Shown here piece after piece: positions 16,084 through 23,803 of a stretch of DNA of 42,070 nt (position 1 is the stretch's first letter; every line of letters starts with the position of its first letter). Location: assembly GCA_043744215.1 (NCBI GenBank), contig JAYTVC010000087.1:1-42070 (forward strand), in the 5' to 3' direction. The position numbers and the translations under genes are program-made. The notes under the pieces are model-generated. The model saw only the letters and a list, made by a program, of their open reading frames with translations, searched no databases and was not told the DNA's origin. The stretch comes from JBEEJL01 sp043744215. Its GTDB lineage: Bacteria > Pseudomonadota > Gammaproteobacteria > Burkholderiales > JBEEJL01.

Positions 16084-17445
16084 TTACCGCTTCCTGCTCC
16101 ACTCCACCGCCTGCTCCACTCGCTCTACTGCAATTACTTCCATCCCCGCAATCGCCTGTTTCGGCTTGTTCGCCTTCGGAATAATCGCGTGTGTAAATCC
16201 GAGCTTCGCCGCTTCTTTTAATCGCTCTTGCCCGCGTTGCACCGGACGCACTTCACCGGCGAGGCCGACTTCGCCGAACACGACGAGTTTTTCTGGCAGC
16301 GCTTTGTTGCGCAACGACGAAACAATCGCGAGCAGCACGGCGAGGTCGGCGGCCGGCTCGGTAATTTTTACGCCGCCGACGGCGTTCACAAACACATCCT
16401 GATCAAAACAGGCGATGCCCGCATGCCGATGCAACACGGCGAGCAACATGGCGAGGCGGTTTTGTTCGAGGCCGACGGATAAGCGTTTTGAATTCGGCGC
16501 GTGGGCTTCATCCACCAGTGCCTGCACTTCCACCAGCAACGGGCGCGTGCCCTCCTGCGTCACCATCACGCACGAGCCGGCGACCTCTTTGCCGTGTTGC
16601 GATAAAAATAATGCGGAAGGGTTGGACACTTCGCGCAAACCTTTTTCTGTCATGGCGAATACGCCCAACTCGTTCACGGCACCGAAACGGTTTTTGAACG
16701 CGCGCACTAATCTGAAACTCGAATGCGTATCGCCCTCGAAATATAAAACCGTATCGACAATATGTTCCAGCACGCGCGGGCCTGCCAATGCGCCTTCTTT
16801 AGTGACGTGACCCACCAGTATGATTGTCGTCCCGCTTTGCTTGGCATATCGAGTCAATTGCGCCGCGCACTCGCGCACCTGCGCCACGGAACCGGGCGCG
16901 GAAGTCAGCGCCTCGGAATAAACCGTTTGAATCGAATCAATTACCGCCACTTGCGGCTTGCGCTCGGCCAGCGTGGCAATAATTTTTTCCAGTTGAATTT
17001 CCGCCAGCAGATGCACTTGCTTGGCATTGAGCGCCAGGCGCTTGGCGCGCAGCGCAATCTGCTGCGCCGATTCTTCGCCGCTCACGTACAACACATCGGC
17101 ACTGTCGCCCATGTGGCACAAAGCCTGCAACAGCAACGTCGATTTGCCGATGCCGGGGTCGCCGCCGATCAGCACCACGCCACCCTCCACCAATCCGCCC
17201 CCGAGTACGCGATCAAACTCGACAATTCCCGTCGTCCGGCGCGGCACTTCCGATGCTTCGACATCGCCCAGCGATTGCACCACACTCGGTTTCGCCAGCG
17301 ATTGAAAACGATTATTTTTGCTGACCGTTTCCGCCACCGATTCAACCAGCGTATTCCACGCATCGCAGCTCGGGCACTGTCCCTGCCACTTCGGCGCTTG
17401 CCCGCCGCATTCGGTGCAGGTGTAAAGGGTTTTAGGTTTGGCCAT
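16084..17445 (-). CDS. radA: RadA (Sms), DNA repair and recombination ATPase
   Basis: RadA is a hexameric DnaB-like helicase that extends recombination intermediates. The 453 residues contain an N-terminal zinc finger (Cys10, Cys13, Cys24, Cys27), Walker A GDPGIGKST (95-103), the RadA-specific KNRFG motif (251-255) and a C-terminal Lon-protease-like domain (VGGVKITEPAADLAVLLAI, FGEVGLAGEVRPV). All signature residues are intact. Its ATG shares one base with the vapC stop (TAATG), so radA translation is probably coupled to the toxin-antitoxin pair. alr and dnaB lie further upstream on the same strand. Confidence 0.96.
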   Translation of the reverse strand: MAKPKTLYTCTECGGQAPKWQGQCPSCDAWNTLVESVAETVSKNNRFQSLAKPSVVQSLGDVEASEVPRRTTGIVEFDRVLGGGLVEGGVVLIGGDPGIGKSTLLLQALCHMGDSADVLYVSGEESAQQIALRAKRLALNAKQVHLLAEIQLEKIIATLAERKPQVAVIDSIQTVYSEALTSAPGSVAQVRECAAQLTRYAKQSGTTIILVGHVTKEGALAGPRVLEHIVDTVLYFEGDTHSSFRLVRAFKNRFGAVNELGVFAMTEKGLREVSNPSALFLSQHGKEVAGSCVMVTQEGTRPLLVEVQALVDEAHAPNSKRLSVGLEQNRLAMLLAVLHRHAGIACFDQDVFVNAVGGVKITEPAADLAVLLAIVSSLRNKALPEKLVVFGEVGLAGEVRPVQRGQERLKEAAKLGFTHAIIPKANKPKQAIAGMEVIAVERVEQAVEWSRKR

Positions 17446-17867
17446 TAGGTTTTTCTTTTCACTTCGGCGCTAAATAGTTGGATGCCGGTGTAGGGTTGAT
17501 ACTGCGAAAAATCTTTGTCCGTCGTAAAAATCGGCAAGCCACGACGAAACGCCACTGCGCAAATCAGGAAATCGGTATTGGAGCCTTGAATGCCATTGAT
17601 CCGGCAATTGTTGTAAAACGCCGCAGCCGTTTCAAAGTCACCGGTTTGTAACGGAATATCCTGAAACGCGCTGAGCTTCTCCCGCAAACGGTCAAACTGC
17701 TGCGGCTCTCGAATGCCTGACAATAACTCCTGACGGATCGGGCCGAGCATGCCGACGCGAAATGTATCAATCAAAGTCTTTAACTTTTTTGTTACTGATT
17801 CTTCTTCCCGTGGACTATTTCTGCGCAGCACAAGCGACCATACCGACGTATCGACGATAACCTTCAT
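17445..17867 (-). CDS. vapC: VapC-type PIN-domain toxin (predicted RNase)
   Basis: VapC toxins are Mg2+-dependent endoribonucleases that cut tRNA or rRNA. The 140 residues carry the PIN acidic residues Asp6 (IVDTSVWS), Glu47 (RQELLSG), Asp99 (GSNTDFLICAVA) and Asp117/Asp119 (FTTDKDFSQY). The catalytic set is therefore complete and the toxin is predicted active. It overlaps vapB by ATGA, which is usual for such pairs. Its TAA stop overlaps the radA ATG by one base. The RNA target cannot be predicted from the sequence. Confidence 0.88.
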   Translation of the reverse strand: MKVIVDTSVWSLVLRRNSPREEESVTKKLKTLIDTFRVGMLGPIRQELLSGIREPQQFDRLREKLSAFQDIPLQTGDFETAAAFYNNCRINGIQGSNTDFLICAVAFRRGLPIFTTDKDFSQYQPYTGIQLFSAEVKRKT

Positions 17868-18064
17868 GCGGCCTTGCGCTGTTTTTTGTAATCGTATTTT
17901 TTGTCATATTCGACCGTACCAAACTCAGCCAGAATTTCCTGCTGCTTCAGCCGCTGGATATATTCTTCCAACGCACGGGTGACCGCATCGCGCTTGGTTC
18001 GGTGATGCCCAAGCTCGCGGGCAGTGTCGATAAGGGTGTCGTCAATTGCAAGATTGGTCGCCAT
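17864..18064 (-). CDS. vapB: VapB-type antitoxin
   Basis: A 66-residue basic/acidic protein from the ATG at 18064 (MATNLAIDDTLIDTARELG), preceded by a strong GGAGGAA Shine-Dalgarno. An upstream ATG at 18121 would read through the operator and is unlikely. The N-terminal part (TNLAIDDTLIDTARELGHHRTKRDAVTRALEEYI) resembles the ribbon-helix-helix VapB group, which uses KRDAVTRAL-like helices. The C-terminal part (FGTVEYDKKYDYKKQRKAA) would wrap the toxin. A perfect palindrome lies about 33 nt upstream, consistent with autorepression. Confidence 0.86.
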   Translation of the reverse strand: MATNLAIDDTLIDTARELGHHRTKRDAVTRALEEYIQRLKQQEILAEFGTVEYDKKYDYKKQRKAA

Positions 18065-18096
18065 GATAATTCCTCCGGATTTACTTGAAAGAATTC

Positions 18097-18114
18097 TACA
18101 CAATACATTGTGTA
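18097..18114. promoter_or_regulatory. Palindromic operator upstream of vapB
   Basis: TACACAAT-AC-ATTGTGTA is a perfect 8-bp inverted repeat with a 2-bp centre. It lies 33-50 nt before the vapB ATG, where an autorepressing VapB(C) complex would be expected to bind. Confidence 0.7.
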
Positions 18115-18196
18115 AAGTCATGTATATGAATTTATTTAAAATAATTAATAAGATAAAAAGATGATGTCGAATCCGCTTTGTCTGAGCCGACTCACT

Positions 18197-19264
18197 TTAA
18201 TCTTCAACGATGTTCACCCGCCCCGCAATCGCACACAGCAATTCAAAACTGATGGTCCCTGCCGCGCGGGCGACGATCTCCACTGGCAGTCCTTGCCCCC
18301 ACAGCACGACTTTGCTGCCGACGCCGGCATTGGCGATGCCGGTAAGATCGACGGCGAGCATGTCCATCGACACACGGCCCAGCGTGCGCGTAAGACGGCC
18401 GTTGACGAGGACAGGCGTGCCGGTTTCTGCGTGGCGCGGATAGCCGTCGGCATAACCGCAGGCGACAGTGCCGATCCATTTTGGCTGATTGGTTTTGAAC
18501 GTCGCGCCGTAGCCGACTGCGTCGCCGGGTTTGAGTTGTTGCATGGAAATGATTTCGGATTCGAGGTTCATTGCCGGTTGCAAACCGAATTCATCAAAGC
18601 TTTTGTCGGCAAACGGCGACGAACCGTAGAGCATAATGCCGGGGCGTACCCAATCGGCGTGGCTATCGGGAAAACGCAAAATGGCGGCAGAGTTGGCGAG
18701 GCTTCTCGGTAGCGCAGTGTGACCCACCAGCGTGCGGAATTTATTCATCTGCACGGCGATGCCGGTTGCATCATCGGCGCAGGCGAAGTGGGTCATCAGC
18801 GTGATTTTGCCGACGTTGCTCAAACGCGTGAGTGATTCGAGCGCGGCTTGATAATGCGCAGGCGCGAAACCCAGGCGATTCATGCCGGTGTTGATTTTGA
18901 GATGCACGTCTAAACGAACAGGCAAATGGGTTTTTGCCAGCATCTCCACTTGCTCGACGTTGTGAACCACTGCCGTTAAACCATGTTCGGCGAACAAACT
19001 CAATTCGGGCGGATTGAAAAAACCTTCGAGCATGATAATGGTTTGCTTGAAGCCCGCTTCACGCAGTTGAATCGCTTTATCGAGTTCGAGCACGGCGAAT
19101 GCGTCAGCCGATTCGAGCGCGCGCGCGACGCGCAACAGGCCGTGGCCATACGCATTCGCTTTGATTACCGCCATGACTTTGGATGTCGGCGCATAACGGC
19201 GCACAACATCGAGATTATTTTTTAAGGCTGAAAGATGAATGCGAGCTTGTAGCGGACGTGTCAT
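18197..19264 (-). CDS. alr: Alanine racemase
   Basis: A PLP enzyme that interconverts L- and D-alanine for peptidoglycan synthesis in the cytosol. The 355 residues include the PLP lysine Lys35 in MAVIKANAYGHG, the second catalytic base Tyr in GDAVGYGATF, NTGMNRLGF, and RVSMDMLAVDLT near the C-terminus. Length is typical. It lies 45 bp after dnaB on the same strand, followed by vapBC-radA; the dnaB-alr-radA order is common in Betaproteobacteria, and vapBC is the extra element here. Confidence 0.96.
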   Translation of the reverse strand: MTRPLQARIHLSALKNNLDVVRRYAPTSKVMAVIKANAYGHGLLRVARALESADAFAVLELDKAIQLREAGFKQTIIMLEGFFNPPELSLFAEHGLTAVVHNVEQVEMLAKTHLPVRLDVHLKINTGMNRLGFAPAHYQAALESLTRLSNVGKITLMTHFACADDATGIAVQMNKFRTLVGHTALPRSLANSAAILRFPDSHADWVRPGIMLYGSSPFADKSFDEFGLQPAMNLESEIISMQQLKPGDAVGYGATFKTNQPKWIGTVACGYADGYPRHAETGTPVLVNGRLTRTLGRVSMDMLAVDLTGIANAGVGSKVVLWGQGLPVEIVARAAGTISFELLCAIAGRVNIVED

Positions 19265-19268
19265 TATT

Positions 19269-19291
19269 ATTCAATTAAATCAATGAATTAT
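19269..19291 (+). repeat. Post-stop AT-rich motif, copy 6 (degenerate)
   Basis: ATTCAATTAAATCAATGAAT followed by TAT lies 18 nt past the dnaB stop, antisense to dnaB, just before the alr start. It is the weakest copy counted. Confidence 0.45.
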
Positions 19292-19309
19292 AAACACTTA
19301 GCACAATGA

Positions 19310-20713
19310 TTAATATTGCCCGCCACCGCCACCGTGCGCAAAATTTTCAAAGCGTGTGTATTCACCCAGGAAGGTCATGCGCACGGTGCCAATCGGGCCG
19401 TTACGTTGTTTGCCGATGATGATTTCCGCTGTACCTTTTTCCGGCGTCTCGGGGTTATACACCTCGTCGCGGTAGATGAAGAGAATCAGATCGGCGTCCT
19501 GTTCAATCGCACCGGATTCGCGCAGATCAGACATGACGGGGCGTTTGTTGGGACGTTGTTCAAGGCTGCGATTCAACTGCGACAGTGCGACGACAGGCAC
19601 TTGCAGTTCTTTTGCCAGCGATTTTAACGAGCGCGAGATTTCAGAAATTTCTGTTGCGCGGTTTTCGCCCTGGGATGATGAGCTGCCCGTCATGAGCTGC
19701 AAATAATCGACGACGATGAGACCTAACTTGCCGCATTGGCGATGCAAACGTCTTGCGCGCGCGCGCAATTCCAACGGGTTGAGCGAGCCGCTTTCGTCGA
19801 TGTGAATCGGTGCGTCGTTCAATTTGCCGACGGCGTGGGTCAAGCGCGGCCAGTCGTCATCGCGCAATTTACCGGTGCGCAATTTATGTTGATCGAGTTT
19901 GCCGACGGAGCCGAGCATACGCAGGGCCAATTGCGCGCCGCCCATTTCCATACTGAACACGGCGACGGGCAAGCCCGAATCGAGGGCGACATTCTCGGCA
20001 ATGTTGAGCGAAAAGGCTGTTTTCCCCATGGAAGGACGGCCAGCCACGATGATCAAATCACCGGGCTGAAAGCCGGATGTTTTTTCGTCAAGATCGCTAA
20101 AGCCGGTCGGCACGCCGGTAACGTCGCTCGGGTTGTCGCGGCTGTAAAGCAAGTCGATGCGCTCGACCACCACACTCAATAATTTGGGAATGGCGACAAA
20201 ACCTTGCTGCGCTTTTGCACCCTGCTCGGCGATTTCAAATACTTTGGATTCTGCTTCGTCGAGCAATTGGCGCGCGTCGCGGCCTGCGGGATTGAACGCG
20301 CTGTCGGTAATGTCGGTGCCGACCGCCGCGAGCTGGCGCATCATCGAACGATCGCGCACGATTTCGGCATAGCGGCGGATATTGGCCGCGCTCGGCGTGT
20401 TTTGCGACAGCGCACCGATATAGGCGATGCCGCCGACATCAACCAATTTTGCCGAGAGCTGCAATGATTCGGACACCGTTACCGCATCGACGGCTTTGTT
20501 GTGCTCCAGCAGTTTAACGATGTGCTGATAAATCAGCCGATGGTCGTGGCGATAAAAATCGGTGTCGCTGATGATGTCGCCGATTTTGTCCCACGCGGTC
20601 GGGTCGAGCAGCAGGCCGCCCAGCACCGATTGCTCCGCTTCCAGGGAATGGGGCGGCACTTTGATCGCGTCAATTTGCGCGTCGTTTTGCAGGACGATTA
20701 AAGGAGTAGCCAT
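19310..20713 (-). CDS. dnaB: DnaB, replicative DNA helicase
   Basis: Hexameric 5'-3' helicase that unwinds DNA at the replication fork. The 467 residues have an N-terminal DnaG-interacting domain (PPHSLEAEQSVLGGLLLDPTAW) and a RecA-like domain with Walker A GRPSMGKTAF, Walker B LIVVDYLQLM, and the C-terminal motifs MSDLRESGAIEQDADLI and IIIGKQRNGPIGTV. There is no intein insertion. It follows the rplI terminator by about 150 bp, so it probably has its own promoter in that spacer. Confidence 0.97.
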   Translation of the reverse strand: MATPLIVLQNDAQIDAIKVPPHSLEAEQSVLGGLLLDPTAWDKIGDIISDTDFYRHDHRLIYQHIVKLLEHNKAVDAVTVSESLQLSAKLVDVGGIAYIGALSQNTPSAANIRRYAEIVRDRSMMRQLAAVGTDITDSAFNPAGRDARQLLDEAESKVFEIAEQGAKAQQGFVAIPKLLSVVVERIDLLYSRDNPSDVTGVPTGFSDLDEKTSGFQPGDLIIVAGRPSMGKTAFSLNIAENVALDSGLPVAVFSMEMGGAQLALRMLGSVGKLDQHKLRTGKLRDDDWPRLTHAVGKLNDAPIHIDESGSLNPLELRARARRLHRQCGKLGLIVVDYLQLMTGSSSSQGENRATEISEISRSLKSLAKELQVPVVALSQLNRSLEQRPNKRPVMSDLRESGAIEQDADLILFIYRDEVYNPETPEKGTAEIIIGKQRNGPIGTVRMTFLGEYTRFENFAHGGGGGQY

Positions 20714-20785
20714 AGGAAAAATATCGTCAGATTAGCTTGTTATTGTATGACCAAATGACATGCCCATAATGGCTATATAGATTTA

Positions 20786-20814
20786 TCAACAAAGGGTTAA
20801 CAAAGCCTTGTTGA
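20786..20814. promoter_or_regulatory. Imperfect inverted repeat in the dnaB upstream region
   Basis: TCAACAAAGG (20786-20795) is nearly complementary to CCTTGTTGA (20806-20814). AACAAAG also occurs as a direct repeat within it. It lies about 73 nt before the dnaB start on the minus strand and could bind a regulator. No known operator is recognised. Confidence 0.35.
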
Positions 20815-20859
20815 TACTTCAAAACAGCTCACTTTAATTTTGTGGTCACGCGTAATACA

Positions 20860-20888
20860 AAAACAAAAGGACGGTTGCCCGTCCTTTT
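20860..20888 (-). terminator. Rho-independent terminator after rplI
   Basis: On the minus strand a 10-bp stem (AAAAGGACGG, TTGC-type loop, CCGTCCTTTT; arms at 20865-20874 and 20879-20888) is followed by GTTTTTG. It closes the rpsF-priB-rpsR-rplI operon. Confidence 0.88.
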
Positions 20889-20898
20889 GAGATATTGC

Positions 20899-20921
20899 AT
20901 AACTATTTGATTATATTGAAT
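20899..20921 (-). repeat. Post-stop AT-rich motif, copy 7
   Basis: On the minus strand ATTCAATATAATCAAATAG followed by TTAT starts 3 nt after the rplI stop, in the sense orientation, before the terminator. It differs from copies 9 and 11 only in the last base. Confidence 0.9.
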
Positions 20922-20924
20922 AAA

Positions 20925-21374
20925 TTATGCTTCACCCAATACTGAAACCGTGATGTCCGTCGCGACATCCGTGTGCAACGCCAGCGTAATCGGATAATCG
21001 CCGATTTGTTTCAGCGCGCCTGCGGGCAAACGAATTTCAGACTTCGCCACTTCAAAGCCCAGGGTCTTGATCGCGTCGGCAATGTCTGTCGTATTCACTG
21101 AGCCGAACAAGCGGCCATCAACGCCGGCCTTTTGTGTAATCTGCACCATCAGGCCAGCAAGCTTTTCAGCGCGGGCAACGGCAGCGGCGTGAATTTCTGC
21201 CTGGGCTTTTTCCAACTCGGCACGGAGCGCCTGAAACTCGGCCAGATTTTTTTCATTGGCGCGCTTGGCTTTGCCTTCGGGAATCAGAAAATTCCGTGCG
21301 TAACCGTCTTTGACTTTGACGACATCGCCGAGGGCGCCGAGATTGACCACTTTTTCTAACAGAATAATTTGCAT
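20925..21374 (-). CDS. rplI: 50S ribosomal protein L9
   Basis: L9 binds domain V of 23S rRNA and bridges ribosomes in polysomes. The 149 residues begin MQIILLEKVVNLGALGDVV, followed by KVKDGYARNFLIPEGKAKRA, the long connecting helix and a C-terminal domain with GRLFGSVNTTDIADAI. Length matches E. coli L9. It is the last gene of rpsF-priB-rpsR-rplI, 10 nt after rpsR, and is followed by a clear terminator. Confidence 0.98.
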   Translation of the reverse strand: MQIILLEKVVNLGALGDVVKVKDGYARNFLIPEGKAKRANEKNLAEFQALRAELEKAQAEIHAAAVARAEKLAGLMVQITQKAGVDGRLFGSVNTTDIADAIKTLGFEVAKSEIRLPAGALKQIGDYPITLALHTDVATDITVSVLGEA

Positions 21375-21384
21375 GGTTATCTCC

Positions 21385-21675
21385 TTACGAAATGTGCAAA
21401 TCGGTGTAAGGCATCAGCGCGAGGAAACGCGCGCGCTTGATGGCTACGCCCAACTGGCGCTGGTAACGCGCCTTGGTGCCCGTAATGCGGGCGGGGATGA
21501 TTTTGCCGTTTTCGCTGACGAAATCTTTCAGGATGTTGATGTCTTTGTAATCAACTTCCTTGATGCGCTCAGCCGTGAAGCGACAGTATTTACGACGGCG
21601 GAACATGCCGCCACCGCGGCGTGCTCCGTCTTTTTTGGCGAACTTGCCTTTGCCTTTGGTTGCTCTTGCCATCAT
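21385..21675 (-). CDS. rpsR: 30S ribosomal protein S18
   Basis: S18 pairs with S6 on the 30S platform. The 96 residues contain FRRRKYCRFTAERIKEVDYK and ARITGTKARYQRQLGVAIKRARFLALMPY. A basic Lys/Arg/Gly-rich N-terminal tail of about 20 residues makes it longer than the E. coli protein. Two adjacent ATGs (21675 and 21672) are possible; the first shares a base with the priB stop (TAATG). The operon position between priB and rplI is standard. Confidence 0.97.
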   Translation of the reverse strand: MMARATKGKGKFAKKDGARRGGGMFRRRKYCRFTAERIKEVDYKDINILKDFVSENGKIIPARITGTKARYQRQLGVAIKRARFLALMPYTDLHIS

Positions 21676-21983
21676 TAAACCTCTTGTATTTTCCTGAATT
21701 TATTCACATGCAACACAGGGTAATCGCTGTTACGGTTGCGCCGGGATAAAAACCCCTGCACCGCGATGAGTTGGCCGTTTTTCATTTCGCTCAACTCGCG
21801 GGCCACTTCGCCCATCGCCATCACCGCCATTTCACACTGCACTTCCCGCTCGGTGCCCGCTTCGCTTTGCTGCGAGCGGTGGTTCAAACGGAACTCCAAC
21901 ATCGGTATGCCTGCTGGAGTGGTGCGCAATATGTCTTTGCCGATGACTTCGCCGCTTAACGTCACCTGGTTGCGTTCGTCCAC
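21675..21983 (-). CDS. priB: PriB, primosomal replication protein N
   Basis: A small single-stranded DNA-binding OB-fold dimer used in PriA-dependent restart of stalled forks. The 102 residues show NQVTLSGEVIGKDILRTTPAGIPMLEFRLNHRS in its leading strands and GQLIAVQGFLSRRNRNSDY, which matches the beta/gammaproteobacterial PriB family. It lies between rpsF (6-nt gap) and rpsR (one-base overlap), where PriB is usually found. Confidence 0.95.
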   Translation of the reverse strand: MDERNQVTLSGEVIGKDILRTTPAGIPMLEFRLNHRSQQSEAGTEREVQCEMAVMAMGEVARELSEMKNGQLIAVQGFLSRRNRNSDYPVLHVNKFRKIQEV

Positions 21984-21989
21984 AGCCGC

Positions 21990-22385
21990 TTAGGCGGCTT
22001 CGCTTTCTGCCGCGTCGGAGTCCGCTTCTTCCAAAGGCGCAGGGCCGGAGGTGAGCGACTTCGACTTCTCTTCTTTCATCATGGGCGAAGGGGCTGTCAC
22101 CGCTTCGTTCATGCTGATAATGAGATGGCGCAGCACTGCGTCGTTGAATTTGAATGCGTGTTCGAGTTCATCGAGTGTCTCTTGCGGGACTTCGATGTTC
22201 ATCAACACGTAATGGGCTTTGTGGATTTTGGCAATCGGGTACGCCATCTGACGACGGCCCCAATCTTCAAGGCGGTGAATCTTGCCGCCATGCTGGGTGA
22301 CCATGGCACGGTAACGCTCAACCATGCCGGGCACTTGCTCGCTCTGGTCCGGATGGACAATAAATACGACTTCATAGTGGCGCAT
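21990..22385 (-). CDS. rpsF: 30S ribosomal protein S6
   Basis: S6 binds S18 and 16S rRNA helix 22-23. The 131 residues start MRHYEVVFIVHPDQSEQVPG and contain HRLEDWGRRQMAYPIAKIHKAHY and HAFKFNDAVLRHLIISMNEAV. An acidic Ser/Glu/Ala tail ends the protein, similar to the glutamylated tail of E. coli S6. It is the first gene of the operon, preceded by a perfect TATAAT -10 box and a leader hairpin. Confidence 0.98.
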   Translation of the reverse strand: MRHYEVVFIVHPDQSEQVPGMVERYRAMVTQHGGKIHRLEDWGRRQMAYPIAKIHKAHYVLMNIEVPQETLDELEHAFKFNDAVLRHLIISMNEAVTAPSPMMKEEKSKSLTSGPAPLEEADSDAAESEAA

Positions 22386-22410
22386 ACAAAATCTCCTTAT
22401 GGATGTTAAA

Positions 22411-22436
22411 GCCTCCCGCTATGCGCGCGGTGAGGC
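22411..22436 (-). promoter_or_regulatory. Leader hairpin of rpsF, candidate S6:S18 autoregulatory element
   Basis: On the minus strand GCCTCACCGCGCGCATAGCG followed by GGAGGC folds into a stem with an internal CCG. It lies 26 nt before the rpsF ATG. Many bacteria carry an S6:S18-binding leader with a CCG presented as in 16S rRNA; the identity here is inferred from position and the CCG. Confidence 0.5.
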
Positions 22437-22456
22437 AAGGGGTGGGAAAGCCGACC

Positions 22457-22462
22457 ATTATA
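22457..22462 (-). promoter_or_regulatory. -10 box of the rpsF operon promoter
   Basis: A perfect TATAAT on the minus strand lies about 72 nt before the rpsF start, upstream of the leader hairpin. A weak TTCTAA is present 17 nt further upstream. Confidence 0.6.
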
Positions 22463-22628
22463 GCGGAATTCTAGGGGGATTAGAAGTGCGGGATTTGTTT
22501 TGAAAAACAAAGCCTCGCAGGCTGGACTGATGCGTTTTTTGCCGAATACCCGCGCGATTATGTGCGACCGCGCAGGCCTGTTGGGTTTTGTTATGCGCCA
22601 TCCGCACTACTGGCTGTTTGCGGTTGAC

Positions 22629-23618
22629 CTACACCCGGTCAATCGCCGCCAACTCTTCCGTGCTGAAAGTCAGGTTTTTCAGCGCCGCCACATTCTCGCG
22701 TATTTGCGCGGCGTTACTCGCACCGATCAGCGTCGAGGTGATGCGCTTATCGCGCAACACCCACGCCAGCGCCATTTGCGCCAGACTTTGCCCGCGTGCT
22801 TTCGCGATGTCGTTCAGTTTACGCACTCTTTGCAGATTTTCTGCCGACAATTGTTCGCGCGGCAGCGACGTGCCGCCAGGCCGATTGACGCGCGCCTCGG
22901 CGGGAATGCCGTTTAAATATTTGTCTGTCAGCACACCTTGCGCGAGGGCCACAAACGCAATGCAGCCTATGCCTTCCTTCTCCACCGAATCGAGCAGCCC
23001 GCCTTCAATCCAGCGATCAAGCATATTGTACGAAGGCTGATGAATCAGACACGGCACGTTCAACTCGCGCAACAATTTCCCTATCTGCGTTGTTTGTTCG
23101 GCCGAATAAGACGAAATGCCTACATACAACGCCTTGCCCTGCTGCACGGCAGTGGCAAGCGCACCGGCCGTTTCTTCCAACGGCGTATCGGCATCGAAGC
23201 GATGGGAATAAAAAATATCCACATAATCAAGCCCAAGCCTTTTCAGGCTTTGATCAAGACTCGCCAACACATATTTGCGCGAACCGCCGCCTTGCCCGTA
23301 GGGGCCAGGCCACATATCCCAACCCGCCTTTGTAGAAATAATCAGCTCGTCGCGATAAGGTTTGAAATCCTCACGCAGCAAACGACCGAAGTTGATTTCT
23401 GCACTGCCGTAGGGCGTGCCGTAATTATTCGCCAGATCAAAATGGGTAATGCCCAAATCAAATGCCGTGCGTGCCATCTCGCGCTGTGTAGAGAATGGCG
23501 TTGTGTCACCGAAGTTGTGCCAAAGGCCGAGGGATAATAGCGGTAACTTAAGTCCGCTGCGGCCGCAGAAACGGTAAGACATTTCGGTATAGCGATGCGG
23601 GTTGGCGTGGTAATGCAT
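22629..23618 (-). CDS. Aldo/keto reductase, YghZ/Gpr-like (L-glyceraldehyde 3-phosphate reductase group)
   Basis: The 329 residues match the E. coli YghZ family over nearly the whole length: MSYRFCGRSGLKLPLLSLGL, GITHFDLANNYGTPYGSAE, ISTKAGWDMWPGPYGQGG, YVDIFYSHRFDADTPLEET, GISSYSAEQT, LIHQPSYNMLDRW and TSTLIGASNAAQI. Catalytic Asp/Tyr (FDLANNY), Lys (STKAG) and His (YSHRFD) are present. YghZ reduces L-glyceraldehyde 3-phosphate and methylglyoxal with NADPH. The protein stops at ELAAIDRV, about 17 residues earlier than E. coli YghZ. The N-terminus MHYHANPHRY aligns with the family start. It is monocistronic. Confidence 0.92.
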   Translation of the reverse strand: MHYHANPHRYTEMSYRFCGRSGLKLPLLSLGLWHNFGDTTPFSTQREMARTAFDLGITHFDLANNYGTPYGSAEINFGRLLREDFKPYRDELIISTKAGWDMWPGPYGQGGGSRKYVLASLDQSLKRLGLDYVDIFYSHRFDADTPLEETAGALATAVQQGKALYVGISSYSAEQTTQIGKLLRELNVPCLIHQPSYNMLDRWIEGGLLDSVEKEGIGCIAFVALAQGVLTDKYLNGIPAEARVNRPGGTSLPREQLSAENLQRVRKLNDIAKARGQSLAQMALAWVLRDKRITSTLIGASNAAQIRENVAALKNLTFSTEELAAIDRV

Positions 23619-23803
23619 GATGATGATTTCTTTGCGGAGCGTTATTCAGTTGTGGCAATATTTTAACCCTATATTGACGACGAAGGAACTTGAAATCGCG
23701 AGCATTGATTGAGCCATACTATGAGTTTAGCGCAGTAACACCCTTACGACGCGCAAAACTTCTCGTGATTATTTCAGCCTGCTGAATGAGTAACGACCAA
23801 GAC

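Noticed and set aside
18065..18121. Longer VapB start at 18121
   Set aside because: It would translate the palindromic operator; the ATG at 18064 has a strong GGAGGAA ribosome site.
22485..22628. Possible gene remnant between rpsF and the aldo/keto reductase
   Set aside because: The open frame at 22500 runs antisense into the reductase gene and shows no recognisable protein; the spacer contains only the rpsF promoter and leader.
23619..23803. 185-bp spacer between the aldo/keto reductase and the JmjC-type gene
   Set aside because: Examined for RNA genes, terminators and small proteins; nothing convincing was seen.
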